A stretch of DNA of 64,000 nucleotides from UBA1141 sp963665155 (GCA_963665155.2 CAXXFI010000002.1:682001-746000); one strand, 5' to 3'. Shown: positions 8,679 through 17,997, counted from the first letter of the stretch. Program-made: numbers and translations. The notes: a model not told the origin generated them from the sequence alone.

Positions 8679-9164
8679 GATGTAGCCAGTCCCCACTAAA
8701 AGCATTCACACATCGGGATGTCAAGGGATAATTCCCGATAGACCCACCTACGGGTTCCACGTGACCCTGGACGACGGAACCTGGGTTACGGTTCGGTGGG
8801 ATCAGGTGAGAGTGACTGGATAATTGAGGCCGACGGGATACGAATCCGTACCTCATCGGCAGACAATTAGTTATATCGGCGGTACAATTCTGGATGATGG
8901 GCGATTCGCAGCCCTGAGGAAGGACCAGGTGGAAAACACTGGATAATTATGGCGAGGATTCGTAGCTGAGTTCTGCGCGCCGGTCGTGCCTGGGATGGGG
9001 CCGAAATCGCGCCAGAAACCACGCCACAGCGGTCTTGACCCGACCACGTCTTTTCATTTAGCCTCAAACAACGACCTTATCAACCTTTGCCTGTCGAACC
9101 ATTCTTTCGCGTAAAGACCCTTCGACTAGCTCAGGGCGAACGGACGCTCAAAAAGAGATTTACA
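8679..9164 (+). other. Gene-free stretch with two related peptide remnants and a REP-type repeat
   Basis: Two short frames end with related peptides: LDDGTWVTVRWDQVRVTG with its stop near 8822, and LDDGRFAALRKDQVENTG with its stop near 8945. They look like a duplicated, diverged C-terminus of an unknown gene. At 9115-9143 lies a copy of the ccttcgactagctcagggcg repeat. Nothing else is coding. Confidence 0.35.
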
Positions 9165-9243
9165 CTTATTGGCCTGGTAGTGGATGCCAGGCGGGTGACC
9201 CGGTTGTCCACGCTGCCACCGAAGCAGAGAATGACCCACCGGT
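9165..9243 (-). pseudogene. Degenerate universal stress protein C-terminal fragment
   Basis: Read leftwards the segment gives RWVILCFGGSVDNRVTRLAS. This matches the end of a UspA domain (compare GRWVMGSVADRVVRYA in the gene at 969-1859) with a small insertion. No start or upstream part remains. A dead scrap of a second UspA gene. Confidence 0.45.
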
Positions 9244-9266
9244 CTAGAACGCACCTAAGATAACGC

Positions 9267-10864
9267 ATGGAGAGATTCGCTATGCCTATAACCGAATTTT
9301 CGCGACCGGTGGTCTATGGAAAGCGGGGAATGATCTGCTCCAACTCGCCTTTGGCAGCATCCGCCGGTCTGCGGGTGCTGCAGCAGGGCGGAAACGCCTT
9401 CGACGCCGCATTGGCGGTGGCAGCGGTGGAAACCGTTACTTTGGTGCCCTTGTGCGGACTGGGCGGAGACTCGTTCATCCTGACTCACGAAGGCTCCACT
9501 GGCAAGGTAACCGGCATCAACAGCAGCGGCGTGGCCGCCAGCGGAGCCACATCGGACTATTACTGGTCCCAGGGCTACAAGACCATGCCCCTGGAAGGGC
9601 CTCACGCTGTTGCCGTACCCGGCGAAGTTGCGGCCTGGGTGGAAATGCACCAACGTTTTTGCACATTGCCTTTTGCCGAGTTGCTGGAACCAGCCATCGC
9701 TTATGCCGAAAACGGTTTCCCGCTTAGCCCCGGTATCGGCCAAAATATGGCGGATTCGGTGGCCAAGCTGGCCCAGTTCCCTGCCAGCGCCGCCATTCTC
9801 TTGCCCGACGGTTCTCCCATGGGCGAGGGAGATACCCTGATAAATAAAGACCTAGCCGCCAGCCTTCGTTTGGTGGCCCAAGGCGGTGCCGAGGAGTTCT
9901 ACCGGGGTGACTTGGCCAAACGAATGGTCCAGGGATTGCGGGACGGAGGCGGTCTGTTTGAAGACGCCGACTTTGCCGGTCACCAAGCCGATGTCTACGA
10001 CCCCATTTCAACCACCTACCGAGGCCATACCGTCTACCAGACCCGTCCTCCATCCCAGGGGTTCTTGCTGCTGGAAATGCTGAACCTGCTGGAAACTTTC
10101 TCACTGGAGGGCTTGGCACTCCACAGCCCCGAAGCCGTCCACCTGATGGTGGAGGCCAAGAAGATTGCTTATGCCGACCGCAACCGCTTTGCCGCCGACC
10201 CGTTGTTGACCGAATGGCCCTTGGACTAACTAATATCAAAAGAGTATGCCGAAGTCAGGCGCGGCGAGATAGACCCGTCACGAGTTTCCTCATCGGCTCT
10301 CCGTCAACCAGCGGCGGTAATGCCGTATCCTGGGTCCACAGCCTCTCCAACTCCTTTGGCTCCGGCTTTGTGGCTCCCGGGACAGGTATAATGTTCAACA
10401 ACCGGGCTGGCCGGGGCTTTAGCCTGGAGCCGGATCATCCCAACATTATTGCTCCCGGCAAGCGGACCATGCACACGCTGAACTGCTACTTGACCACCAA
10501 GGATGGCCGACCCGCCATCGTCGGCGGCACCCCGGGCGGTGATATTCAACCCCAGATCGGCCTGCAGATTCTCACCGGTTTGCTGGACTTCGGCATGGGT
10601 CCCCAAGAAGCGGTGGAAGCGCCTAGATGGTGGAGCTTTCCGGGTACAGACCCGGCGAGCATCAACACGCCGATGGAAGTCAGAGTGGAGCCGGGAATGC
10701 CGGAAGAGACGATCCGTGGCTTAGAGGCGATGGGACATAAAGTAACCCCGCGGCGATCTGGTGTCTACGACGGAAAAACCCAACTGATGGTATTCGACCA
10801 CCAGCGTGGAGTACTAATGGGTGCATCGGACCCTCGGGGCGATGGCCAGGCAGTCAACCTGTAA
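9267..10864 (+). pseudogene. Gamma-glutamyltransferase family protein, nonsense and deletion
   Basis: An Ntn-hydrolase of the gamma-glutamyltranspeptidase family that would normally self-cleave into two subunits. The large-subunit part (9267 onward, ICSNSPLAASAGLRVLQQGG, CGLGGDSF, ISTTYRGHTVYQTRPPSQG, AYADRNRFAADPL) runs to a TAA at 10227-10229. The same frame then continues with SKEYAEVRRGEIDPSRVSS to about 10300. The small-subunit part resumes in another frame at GGNAVSWVHSLSN (about 10313) and is intact to 10864 (GGTPGGDIQPQ present). The expected stretch with the catalytic Thr (GDTTY-type) between these is absent. The gene thus carries one nonsense codon plus a deletion with frameshift that removes the nucleophile, and should be inactive. 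Confidence 0.85.
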
Positions 10865-10981
10865 ACTTGGAGAGAAAACCCTGAGTGAAAACCCTGAGTG
10901 AATTTATTCGCCGCAGAGAGTAACCCAGAGCTTGGGAAGCATTGTGACCCTCGGGTCTCTGTGGCATTTTAGGTGTCAAAA

Positions 10982-11839
10982 ATGTCTGGCTTAAAGCTAC
11001 TGGCCCTATTCGCCCACCCCGACGACGAAGCTTTCCCGGTGGGCGGTGCCTTGGCGGCTCATGCGTCCCGTGGCGTGGAGATACGTTTGATTACAGCCAC
11101 GCTGGGCGAGGAAGGAGAGATTCGCCAAGAGGGTGCGGCCACCCGGGAAACGCTTCCTAGAATAAGAGGCATTGAGTTGTCCTGCGCGGTGCGAGCGTTG
11201 GGGCTGGCCAGCCACCGCGTCCTGGGCTATCGGGACTCGGGCATGGTCAATTCCCCAGCCAACAGCCACCCCAAAGCCTATGTCAACGCTCCATCTGCGG
11301 AAGTGGTGGAGCAATTCGTGGCGGAAATTCGCACGTTCAAGCCCCAAGTGATCTTAACCTTCGAGCCCGGCGGGCTCTACGGTCATCCCGACCACATAGC
11401 TGTTTCCCAGCACGCCAGCGAAGCCTTCAACCTGGCGGGAAATCCAGAGGCCTTTCCCAGCCAGTTGGTGAACGGCGTTGAGCCACATCAGCCTCAACGC
11501 TTGTTCCAGAGCGCACGTCCCAAGGGATTTCGCACCATGTGGGCCACCAAACTGAGGGCCTCAGGCGTGGATTTCCCCATGCCTACGCCCGAGCAGGAAG
11601 AGCAGGGAACCCCGGTGGAAGATATCCATCTGGACCTGGATGTGGACGGCCACCTGGAATCCAAAATGGCCTGTATCTTGTGCCACCGCACCCAGGTCGC
11701 CGCCGATTGGCCCTACCACCGGGTTCCCAGAGAGGTCACAGCCAGCATTCTGGGCCGTGAATTCTACATTCGCGCCAACCCGCCGGTTCAACCCGGCGAG
11801 AAGGTCTCGGAAGACTTCTTCGCTGGCCTGGCACCATAA
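10982..11839 (+). CDS. PIG-L family deacetylase (LmbE-like)
   Basis: A 285-aa zinc-dependent de-N-acetylase of the PIG-L/LmbE superfamily (MshB, BshB relatives). The zinc motif AHPDDE is at residues 11-16. The second histidine motif is GHPDHIAVSQHASEAF near residue 138, and the family landmark FEPGGLYGHPDH precedes it. ATG at 10982 is chosen; an in-frame GTG lies 9 bp upstream. It follows the broken gamma-glutamyltransferase by about 120 bp. The acetyl-glycan or thiol substrate is unknown; a role in mycothiol-like or bacillithiol-like metabolism is only one of several options. Confidence 0.9.
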   Translation: MSGLKLLALFAHPDDEAFPVGGALAAHASRGVEIRLITATLGEEGEIRQEGAATRETLPRIRGIELSCAVRALGLASHRVLGYRDSGMVNSPANSHPKAYVNAPSAEVVEQFVAEIRTFKPQVILTFEPGGLYGHPDHIAVSQHASEAFNLAGNPEAFPSQLVNGVEPHQPQRLFQSARPKGFRTMWATKLRASGVDFPMPTPEQEEQGTPVEDIHLDLDVDGHLESKMACILCHRTQVAADWPYHRVPREVTASILGREFYIRANPPVQPGEKVSEDFFAGLAP

Positions 11840-11930
11840 ACCCACGTTACTTTCTTAGAACGCCCGCCAGGCAACCGGACTTCACACCCGCGAGAATGAT
11901 GTTCCCTAGGAAGGGCCGTGCCGCAGGCAC

Positions 11931-12323
11931 CTAGCTTTTGGGACGTTGGATCAACTCGACGCTGACACGGTCCGGGGCCACAATAAACGCGACCGTGGTG
12001 CCCGAGGGCATGGTCCAAGGCTCGCACCCGAATTCAACCCCGTTGGATTTCAGGTGGGCCGCCGCTGATTCCATGTCATCGACTTCAAAGCCAAAATGAT
12101 CCAGACCGTAGCGGGGCTCGGTCGAGCCTGCCACCGGGTCCTCGCCTTCGGCCCGCCCGGAGATGGTCATCAACGGATGGCCGTTCAGGGAAAGCTGGAT
12201 GGATTTGGTGGTGGATAGGGGACGCTCGGAGGTTATTTCCGCACCGAAATTGTCGACATAGAATTTGGCTGCCGCGTCCGGGTCGCCGCTACGGAAATGC
12301 AGGTGATTGTAAGTAAAGTTCAT
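11931..12323 (-). CDS. VOC-family protein (glyoxalase-like)
   Basis: A 130-aa single VOC module pair: NHLHFRSGDPDAAAKFYVDNFG at the N-terminus, then YGLDHFGFEVDDMESAAAHL, and the terminal VAPDRVSVELIQR with a metal-ligand Glu. The His8/His-86/Glu pattern of metal-dependent VOC enzymes is present. ATG at 12323 is preceded by TAGGAGGCACAAA, a strong ribosome-binding site. It runs leftwards next to the lyase gene at 12378-13241 with 54 bp between, so the two may be cotranscribed. Reaction unknown. Confidence 0.85.
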   Translation of the reverse strand: MNFTYNHLHFRSGDPDAAAKFYVDNFGAEITSERPLSTTKSIQLSLNGHPLMTISGRAEGEDPVAGSTEPRYGLDHFGFEVDDMESAAAHLKSNGVEFGCEPWTMPSGTTVAFIVAPDRVSVELIQRPKS

Positions 12324-12377
12324 TTTGTGCCTCCTAAAGAATCGTAAATATATGAGTAATCGATAGCCAGACGAAAA

Positions 12378-13241
12378 TTAACCCAGGAAATCGGATGTCC
12401 AGCGAGTGTAGTCCTCCCGGCGGGTTACTTGGGCCATGAGTTCGGGCGAGGCCAACTGGGGAGTCAGGTCACCGGGAGACGTGCCGTCCCGCAATGCTTT
12501 AAGAGTGTCATAGACCGCCTTGATGGCCGCAGCGAAGGACAGGTGGCCCTGGAGCGCAATGCGGACACCATTTTCAGCCAGGAATTTCTTGTCCGACAAC
12601 TCTCCACCGGCACCCCCCAGTAGAAGGGGAATCGACACCTCGGCGTGAACCGCTTGGATTTCTTCCTTGGTCCGGGCACCGGCTAGGAATATTCCGTCCA
12701 CCCCAACCTTTTCGTAGGCTTTGGCCCGCTTTATAGCCTCTGGAACGCCCGAGATGGCCAAGGCGCTCGTGCGGCCGAGGATCACTAGACTGGGGTCTTG
12801 CCTGCCAGCTAGGGCGGCCCTCATTTTGCCTATGCCCTCTTCCATAGAGACAAGTTCTCCTTCCCCGGCGGCGCCAAAGCTGCGGGGCAGGACGGTATCT
12901 TCAATCGTCAACGCCGACACACCTGCGGTCTCCAGTTCTTCCACGGTGCGCATGACGTTCAGGGCGTTGCCATAACCGTGGTCGGCGTCCACCATCAGGC
13001 TGAGGTCTCCGGCCCGGCAGATGCGGTGGATTTGCTGGGCAAACTCGGTCAGGGTCAACACAATCAGGTCGGGAGCGCCCAGCACGGTACCCGAGGCAAT
13101 CGACCCGGCAAACATGCCGACTTCGAACCCAAGATCCTGGGCGATACGGGCCGATATGGGGTCGAACACCGAGGCAGGATGGTAGCATTGGTCGCTGGCC
13201 AGAAGGGACCGGTAACGCTCGCGGCGTTGTGTCAAATTCAT
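12378..13241 (-). CDS. Isocitrate lyase/PEP mutase superfamily enzyme, oxaloacetate decarboxylase-like
   Basis: A 287-aa (beta/alpha)8 enzyme of the PEP mutase/isocitrate lyase superfamily. The metal-binding landmark is VDADHGYGNALNVMRTVEEL near residue 84. GVSALTIEDTVLPRSFG follows near 110, where other family members have the KKCGH loop. The LP-x-x-FG loop and the length match the bacterial oxaloacetate decarboxylase subgroup (PA4872 type) better than carboxyphosphonate mutases or methylisocitrate lyase. It would decarboxylate oxaloacetate or a related 2-oxoacid with Mg2+. ATG at 13241 is preceded by GGAG (CAAGGAGCCCCC). Upstream of and on the same strand as the VOC gene. Exact substrate unproven. 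Confidence 0.8.
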   Translation of the reverse strand: MNLTQRRERYRSLLASDQCYHPASVFDPISARIAQDLGFEVGMFAGSIASGTVLGAPDLIVLTLTEFAQQIHRICRAGDLSLMVDADHGYGNALNVMRTVEELETAGVSALTIEDTVLPRSFGAAGEGELVSMEEGIGKMRAALAGRQDPSLVILGRTSALAISGVPEAIKRAKAYEKVGVDGIFLAGARTKEEIQAVHAEVSIPLLLGGAGGELSDKKFLAENGVRIALQGHLSFAAAIKAVYDTLKALRDGTSPGDLTPQLASPELMAQVTRREDYTRWTSDFLG

Positions 13242-13304
13242 GGGGGCTCCTTGATAAGGCTATACTTGTTTACGTTCGGGGAGCGTGGCCCATTTTAGCA
13301 TAGA

Positions 13305-13377
13305 AATTCTTTGGGAAGGGTTTGGGGAACCCTTTCTTGGAAGAAAGGGTTCCCCAACGTACCTCCGAAAGAACCGT
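13305..13377. repeat. Long intergenic palindrome, family member 1
   Basis: Outer arms ttctttgggaagggtt / tccgaaagaac enclose an inner perfect hairpin, ggggaaccctttctt / aagaaagggttcccc. The same design recurs at 21518-21593 and, truncated, at 17018-17060. It lies between divergent genes, just upstream of the DUF429 start. Confidence 0.75.
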
Positions 13378-13397
13378 CTCCTCAATTGGAGCAGAAT

Positions 13398-14285
13398 GTG
13401 AAAATAGCCGGCGTGGATTTTAGCGGGGCCAAGACTGACGACCGAACCTGGGTGAGCACGGGAACGCTGGAAGACAACGTCCTGACCCTAGACGATTGCC
13501 GCCCCGTCGGTCGGGACGATCTGTCGCAAATGCTGCTGGCAATGTCGGAAGGCTCGGTGGCGGCTTTGGACTTCCCCTTCGCGGTGCCCGAGCATTTCGC
13601 CAAGTTCTGGAATCCCAGCGGCGACTCAATGCCTGACCTGTGGGATCAAGCAGCATCCATAGACTTGGCCCAGTTCTTGGACCTACGAGACCGGTACCTC
13701 GCCGAGTGGGGCGAGCCAAAACGCCGGTGCGACCTGCGCTTCCCGGAGTGCTACTCCTGTTTGCACAAAGCCAACCCCAATATGGTGCCCATGACGTTCT
13801 ACGGAATGCGAATGCTGGGCCCTCTGTGGCGCGCTGGCTGCTCAGTTCCTCCGATCGAAGATAGAACAACAATCGAAGATAGAGCACCAGCTTCAATAGA
13901 CGACACCGGACAAGATACCGGAGAAGGCACCGGCCCGAACAACTCCAATCGGGAACACAAGGCAGTGCTTTTGGAGGCCATGCCCGGCGCTGCGCTCAAG
14001 GCCATGAAGCTGCCCCACAAAGGCTACAAAAACGGGGCCAACGCTCTAAAACTTCGTGACGGAATTCTAAGTGGACTGGAAAGCAGCTCCGGTATAAAGA
14101 TAAAAAACCTGTCCCATTACCGAAAACTCTGCCAAGGAAGCCACGACGCACTGGATTCCGTGGTAGCCGCCGTGATTGCTTCCTTGTGGGCCAACGATCC
14201 TGATGTTTTCTGGCGTCCTGACTTGGATGGACCCGATAGGGTGGCTCTGCTTGAAGGGTGGCTGTACGCCCCGGTCCACATCTGA
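13398..14285 (+). CDS. DUF429 family protein (predicted RNase H-like nuclease fold)
   Basis: A 295-aa DUF429 protein. The first strand KIAGVDFSGAK with an acidic residue is the RNase H-like signature of the family. SVAALDFPFAVP near residue 55 and the C-terminal SHDALDSVVAAVIA (conserved Asp-Ala in the last helix) complete it. Function in the cell is not established for the family. The upstream in-frame sequence back to 13311 is simply the palindrome, so GTG at 13398 with GGAG ten bases upstream is taken as the start. A Thr/Asp-rich linker near residues 160-185 (IEDRTTIEDRAPASIDDTG) is an unusual insert. Confidence 0.8.
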   Translation: MKIAGVDFSGAKTDDRTWVSTGTLEDNVLTLDDCRPVGRDDLSQMLLAMSEGSVAALDFPFAVPEHFAKFWNPSGDSMPDLWDQAASIDLAQFLDLRDRYLAEWGEPKRRCDLRFPECYSCLHKANPNMVPMTFYGMRMLGPLWRAGCSVPPIEDRTTIEDRAPASIDDTGQDTGEGTGPNNSNREHKAVLLEAMPGAALKAMKLPHKGYKNGANALKLRDGILSGLESSSGIKIKNLSHYRKLCQGSHDALDSVVAAVIASLWANDPDVFWRPDLDGPDRVALLEGWLYAPVHI

Positions 14286-14442
14286 GCAAGCCCGACCAAT
14301 TTGCGGCGCTATTACTAAACGACCGGTTGCAACTACCGGTTGCTTAGCCAGACACAAACCGTTAAGCTGGGGCCAGTCTCAGCAGGAGTAGGAATGGTTC
14401 CCATTGCACCCCACGGAATCCATTCAATCAGGAGGCACTAAT

Positions 14443-14781
14443 TTGGGTATTTACCGTTTGTTCACGGGTAGCGACGGCCAGTCGCACATCGAAGAAGTAA
14501 ACTTGGCCGACCACCCGGAACTGAAAGAAGGGACGGACGCCAAGAACATCAATTTCCAAGAGTGGCCTCCCGGGCGCTTCATCGACTGGTACCCAGCCCC
14601 AAGGCGCCAATACGTGATTTCGCTCTCCGGCCAAATTGAAATCGGACTGGGCGACGGCACAACTAGCCGCTACGGCCCTGGAGATGCCCGGCTGGTTGAG
14701 GACACTACCGGCCAGGGCCACACCACGCGGGTGATAGGCGACCAACCCAGCATCACCGCGGTAGTCCCCCTAGCCGACTAG
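14443..14781 (+). CDS. Small cupin-like protein 1 of a tandem pair
   Basis: A 112-aa predicted cupin-fold protein, start TTG at 14443 supported by CAGGAGGCAC just upstream. Core blocks: WYPAPRRQYVISLSGQIEIGLGDG, YGPGDARLVEDTTGQGHTTRVIG. The second half resembles the cupin motif with only one His, so metal binding is uncertain. The next gene (14983-15327) shares PRRQYV-LSG, PGD, AEDxTGxGH at the same spacing, showing a local duplication. Cytosolic; ligand unknown. Confidence 0.75.
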   Translation: MGIYRLFTGSDGQSHIEEVNLADHPELKEGTDAKNINFQEWPPGRFIDWYPAPRRQYVISLSGQIEIGLGDGTTSRYGPGDARLVEDTTGQGHTTRVIGDQPSITAVVPLAD

Positions 14782-14982
14782 GTCCTGCGGACGGGAGGCT
14801 AGGCGGCTTGATTTGCGCTAAGGCATTATTTCGCCTAGACCGAGACATTCTGGTGACTTGCCGGCGGACCACCTTAAAGTTGGCTCAACTAGCTAACCGT
14901 AGATTTAACGAATGAATCGTCGACCGGGTAGTAAGTCCAATCCCTCACTGTGAAGCTAAATTGATAAATAGGAGGCACCAAA

Positions 14983-15327
14983 ATGCAGATAGTTAGAGTT
15001 TATTCCGGCAGCGACGGTGAATCCCACTTCGAGGACGTAACCGCCGACCAATTTGCGGAAATCGCAAACAATGTAGGGCCTGGGGACGTTACCGTAAACC
15101 GGAGGGAGTCGCCGAGCTTTTCGGACTACCACACTGCGCCCAGGCGTCAATACGTAGTAAACCTTTCCGGGATAGCCGAGTTCGAAACCGCCGACGGCTC
15201 TGTCCGCAGACTGGTTCCCGGAGACGTGCTGGTGGCCGAAGATTTGACGGGTCACGGGCATATAGCCCGGAGCATCGGCGACGAGTTTCGAGTGTCCCTT
15301 GCTGTCCCCATAGCAGAACCCAAATAG
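14983..15327 (+). CDS. Small cupin-like protein 2 of a tandem pair
   Basis: A 114-aa paralogue of the preceding gene, about 200 bp downstream. It starts at ATG 14983 with TAGGAGGCACC upstream, the same leader words as its partner. Blocks YHTAPRRQYVVNLSGIAEF, LVPGDVLVAEDLTGHGHIAR and SLAVPIAE align with the first copy. The N-terminus (VRVYSGSDGESHFEDV) also matches (YRLFTGSDGQSHIEEV). Identity is roughly 40-45% by eye. Function unknown. Confidence 0.75.
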   Translation: MQIVRVYSGSDGESHFEDVTADQFAEIANNVGPGDVTVNRRESPSFSDYHTAPRRQYVVNLSGIAEFETADGSVRRLVPGDVLVAEDLTGHGHIARSIGDEFRVSLAVPIAEPK

Positions 15328-15556
15328 TCCCGGTCCTGCCGACGGCAACCTAGGCGGCTTCAATTGCGCCAATGGTTATTTGGACGTTCGACCGCGTGTC
15401 TTAATTTACGCTAAAAGAAATGTGGACGCTGGCTTAATTTGACAAAATGTACTGCGGACGGGCGGCTCAGCCGCCTTGCTTGCCTTTCTTAGCGTTGTCC
15501 TGCTAGGTCGGCGGCTTCGTGGCTGGTTAGCAACCTGGCCTTGCATACGTCCGGCG

Positions 15557-16957
15557 CTAGCCAGCGCCGGTCAACACAGCCTGGAGCCTGAGTAGACCTT
15601 GTTGGCGGCGTGCGGAACTGACTATCTGGGACGAGAAACTTTCACCCCAAGAAGGGTCGAATAGCTGCTCTTTCATTTCCCGGATTAGCTCGTTGTCCTG
15701 CAGTTTGGCAAAGCGCCGGTAAAAAGCGAGCGGGTCTCCCGACGGAACTCCTCCGGGGTGCACCCGCTCGAGGGCATGAAAAAATGGTAAAACCACGTTT
15801 ACTGCCAAGTCGCCTGCCCGGTCTTTGCCGATCAAGGCTGGCTGACCTGGTACGTCAGCGGGCGCCATGAGCGCGGTCAGCAACCCCTTTGCACTGCCCG
15901 TGCCACAGGGGCCTGCCAACCCGGCAACCAACCCTCGGTCGAGGAAACGGTTCAACCATGCGGCCGCCCCCATAATTCGGCGGCGGGGATGGTTAGAGGG
16001 ACGCAACCGGAAGCAGTGCCAATCACTGGATAAAAGGGGAGCGCCAAATCCGCCCCGTGGCAGGATAGTGTGACCTTGGCGTTGCCTCGTCGCCGGGTCA
16101 ACAGGTGATGACAAGCCTGACATTCCAATGAGCCAGCTAACCAAAGCTTGGGCCCGGTCTTCCCTTGGCAGTCTCTCAACTCCCGTTTTCAATGCGCTAT
16201 ATGGAGCCCTGGACGCTAATTTCAGGAATGGCTGCTGATTATTACGGTAACCGAGGCCCTCCAAAAGGTTTTCGTACAGAGTCTGCTCCGAGTTCTGTTC
16301 CCGTAATAGTGTGCCGAAATAACCGCTCTTGGCCAAGAAACGCTGGTCTCCGGCCAGGTCCAGCAATTCTCCCATTTCCGCCGGGTTTGTAGGAGTCGAG
16401 TACCCACTTTGGCCGAGGACCGCCCAGAGACCGCTGTTGTCTCCCTCGGCTAGTTGAGCAGATGTTACGGCCCCAGAAACCTCAAGGCTTTCGGTCGCAA
16501 ACTGTTCCTGTTCCGTCTCAATTCCAGGCTCCGAGTGCTTAAGCCCAGGCTCTGCAGGCTCGAGCTCTGGGAATTCTTCGGAGACAAATAATGGCAATAG
16601 CGAAACTACGGGGGCATGCCTACCGCTTTGCAACCGTGTTTCGTGACTTTCTACTTCCAGAGCGGCGTGGAGAACAACGCCGTTATAATTAGGGTCGCCG
16701 CCATGGCCGTGACTTTGCCAGTCTTTTTGGCGCACATGGATTTCCACATCGCCCCGCACCAGCCCCTCTCCCTCCACCTCCAAAATCGCATTACGAAAGT
16801 CCGGCCCTGCTCCGGTTCCCACGCTGCCTGGATATATTACCCGGACCTTTGTTCCCCCGTGTGTTCGCAGCCACTCTTGGCGAGCCGCCTTCTTCTGCCA
16901 CAAACGTGCCAGTAGGCGCTCGGGTATCCGGTTCTTTCCGGTGGGCACACGGCTCAT
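15557..16957 (-). CDS. DUF2851 family protein
   Basis: A 466-aa protein recognised as DUF2851. RIPERLLARLWQKKAA at the N-terminus and VIYPGSVGTGAGPDFRNAIL near residue 42 match the family. So do RGDVEIHVRQKDWQSHGHG, NYNGVVLHAALE and the later LYENLLEGLGYRNNQQPFL. The N-terminal blocks with conserved Asp and Glu resemble a nuclease-like core, but no activity is established for the family. A Glu-rich region near residues 125-160 is variable. ATG at 16957 chosen; it begins the conserved block. Cytosolic, single gene. Confidence 0.8.
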   Translation of the reverse strand: MSRVPTGKNRIPERLLARLWQKKAARQEWLRTHGGTKVRVIYPGSVGTGAGPDFRNAILEVEGEGLVRGDVEIHVRQKDWQSHGHGGDPNYNGVVLHAALEVESHETRLQSGRHAPVVSLLPLFVSEEFPELEPAEPGLKHSEPGIETEQEQFATESLEVSGAVTSAQLAEGDNSGLWAVLGQSGYSTPTNPAEMGELLDLAGDQRFLAKSGYFGTLLREQNSEQTLYENLLEGLGYRNNQQPFLKLASRAPYSALKTGVERLPREDRAQALVSWLIGMSGLSSPVDPATRQRQGHTILPRGGFGAPLLSSDWHCFRLRPSNHPRRRIMGAAAWLNRFLDRGLVAGLAGPCGTGSAKGLLTALMAPADVPGQPALIGKDRAGDLAVNVVLPFFHALERVHPGGVPSGDPLAFYRRFAKLQDNELIREMKEQLFDPSWGESFSSQIVSSARRQQGLLRLQAVLTGAG

Positions 16958-17017
16958 AACGGGACGATAGCATACTTACAAGAGACCCGCCAACGTGAAC
17001 CAAATCCACAAGAGACA

Positions 17018-17060
17018 GGTTCTTTGGGAAGGGTTCCCCAACGCCCCTCCTAAAGAATTC
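17018..17060. repeat. Truncated palindrome, same family as 13305 and 21518
   Basis: The outer arm words ttctttgggaagggttcccc and aacgcccctcctaaagaa face each other directly. The inner aaccctttctt hairpin present in the other copies is missing. It lies between the divergent DUF2851 and MBL-fold genes. Confidence 0.65.
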
Positions 17061-17105
17061 TAATCCTGGTACAGTTGCTATATTAAATCCCGGAGGAACC
17101 CCAGA

Positions 17106-17822
17106 ATGGCAGAATCTGAGCCCACCACCCTCACGTTCTATGGTCACTGCGCCTTTCTTTGGCAAACAGGCCAAGGACTTCGCGTCCTTTCCGACCCTTA
17201 CCGCAATATAGAAGATCGGTACTGGTTCACCCGCTTATTTCCTCAAGTCGAATGCGACCTCAGCTTGATTACCCGCGCCCACTTCGACCACGACGCCGCA
17301 GACCGGCTGCCGGAAGCCGCTTCTCTACTGCGCACCCCAGGCCTTCTCCGGATGGACGATATGTCCATCCAGGGAATTCAGGACATTCATTCCGGTGCCT
17401 CCGGCTTACGGGGAATGCCCAACGTCATGTTCTTGCTGGAGACCGGCGGTTTGCGTTTCTTGCACATCGGCGACAACCGGGCAAATTGGCCGGAAGAGGT
17501 CAGCGAAGCGGTGGGCAAAGTCGACGTTCTGTTAGTGACGGTGGACGATGCCTCCCACCTTCTTAGCTACGCCGAAGTGGATTCATTGATCGAGAGGGTC
17601 GACCCTAGAATAGTGATTCCGATGCACTACCGCATCCCGTCATTGATGCCCGAATCCTGTGGGTTAAAATCGCCGGAACAGTGGCTGGCCACACAACCCA
17701 GCGTCAAGCAATTGAAGGGGCATAGCGCCACTATTTCCCGGGAGGATCTGCCCTCTTCGGCTCAGGTTTGGGTGTTTGAGCCGTCGCCGGAATCGCTAAC
17801 GGCTACCAAGGTTGAACCTTGA
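17106..17822 (+). CDS. MBL-fold metallohydrolase (UlaG-like)
   Basis: A 238-aa metallo-beta-lactamase-fold protein of the small UlaG/L-ascorbate-6-P lactonase-like group. TLTFYGHCAFLWQT is the first strand with the family's GH. The metal motif reads TRAHFDHDAAD, where the first His of HxHxDH is replaced by Arg. LETGGLRFLHIGDNRANW carries the bridging Asp, and IVIPMHYRIPSL the last His. The altered first ligand means activity may be reduced or different. ATG at 17106 has CGGAGGAACC upstream. A palindrome follows at 17828. Confidence 0.8.
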   Translation: MAESEPTTLTFYGHCAFLWQTGQGLRVLSDPYRNIEDRYWFTRLFPQVECDLSLITRAHFDHDAADRLPEAASLLRTPGLLRMDDMSIQGIQDIHSGASGLRGMPNVMFLLETGGLRFLHIGDNRANWPEEVSEAVGKVDVLLVTVDDASHLLSYAEVDSLIERVDPRIVIPMHYRIPSLMPESCGLKSPEQWLATQPSVKQLKGHSATISREDLPSSAQVWVFEPSPESLTATKVEP

Positions 17823-17827
17823 CCATT

Positions 17828-17867
17828 GTACGAGGGAACCTCTTTTGGAAAAGAGGTTCCCTCGTAC
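17828..17867. terminator. Perfect 19-bp palindrome after the MBL-fold gene
   Basis: Arms gtacgagggaacctctttt and its complement meet around a 2-base centre (gg). It sits directly after the stop codon of the MBL gene. It can act as a transcription terminator, but it lacks a T-run and resembles the other intergenic palindromes. Confidence 0.55.
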
Positions 17868-17997
17868 TCCTTCCAGAAAACTCAAAATTAAAGAATGGGA
17901 GCGCGAGGGGCACGCCCCTCGCACGTACCCCAAACCTTGCTCTTTCCCGAAGGCAGTCGTAAAATGGCCCAAATCACTAAAGGGGGACTGAAACACC

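Noticed and set aside
8641..8700. Complete tRNA gene
   Set aside because: Only the T arm and the 3' acceptor strand are present; no D arm, anticodon arm or 5' acceptor can be drawn upstream.
9724..10239. A 171-codon leftward frame
   Set aside because: Antisense to the gamma-glutamyltransferase; Arg/Gly/Pro-rich composition typical of shadow frames.
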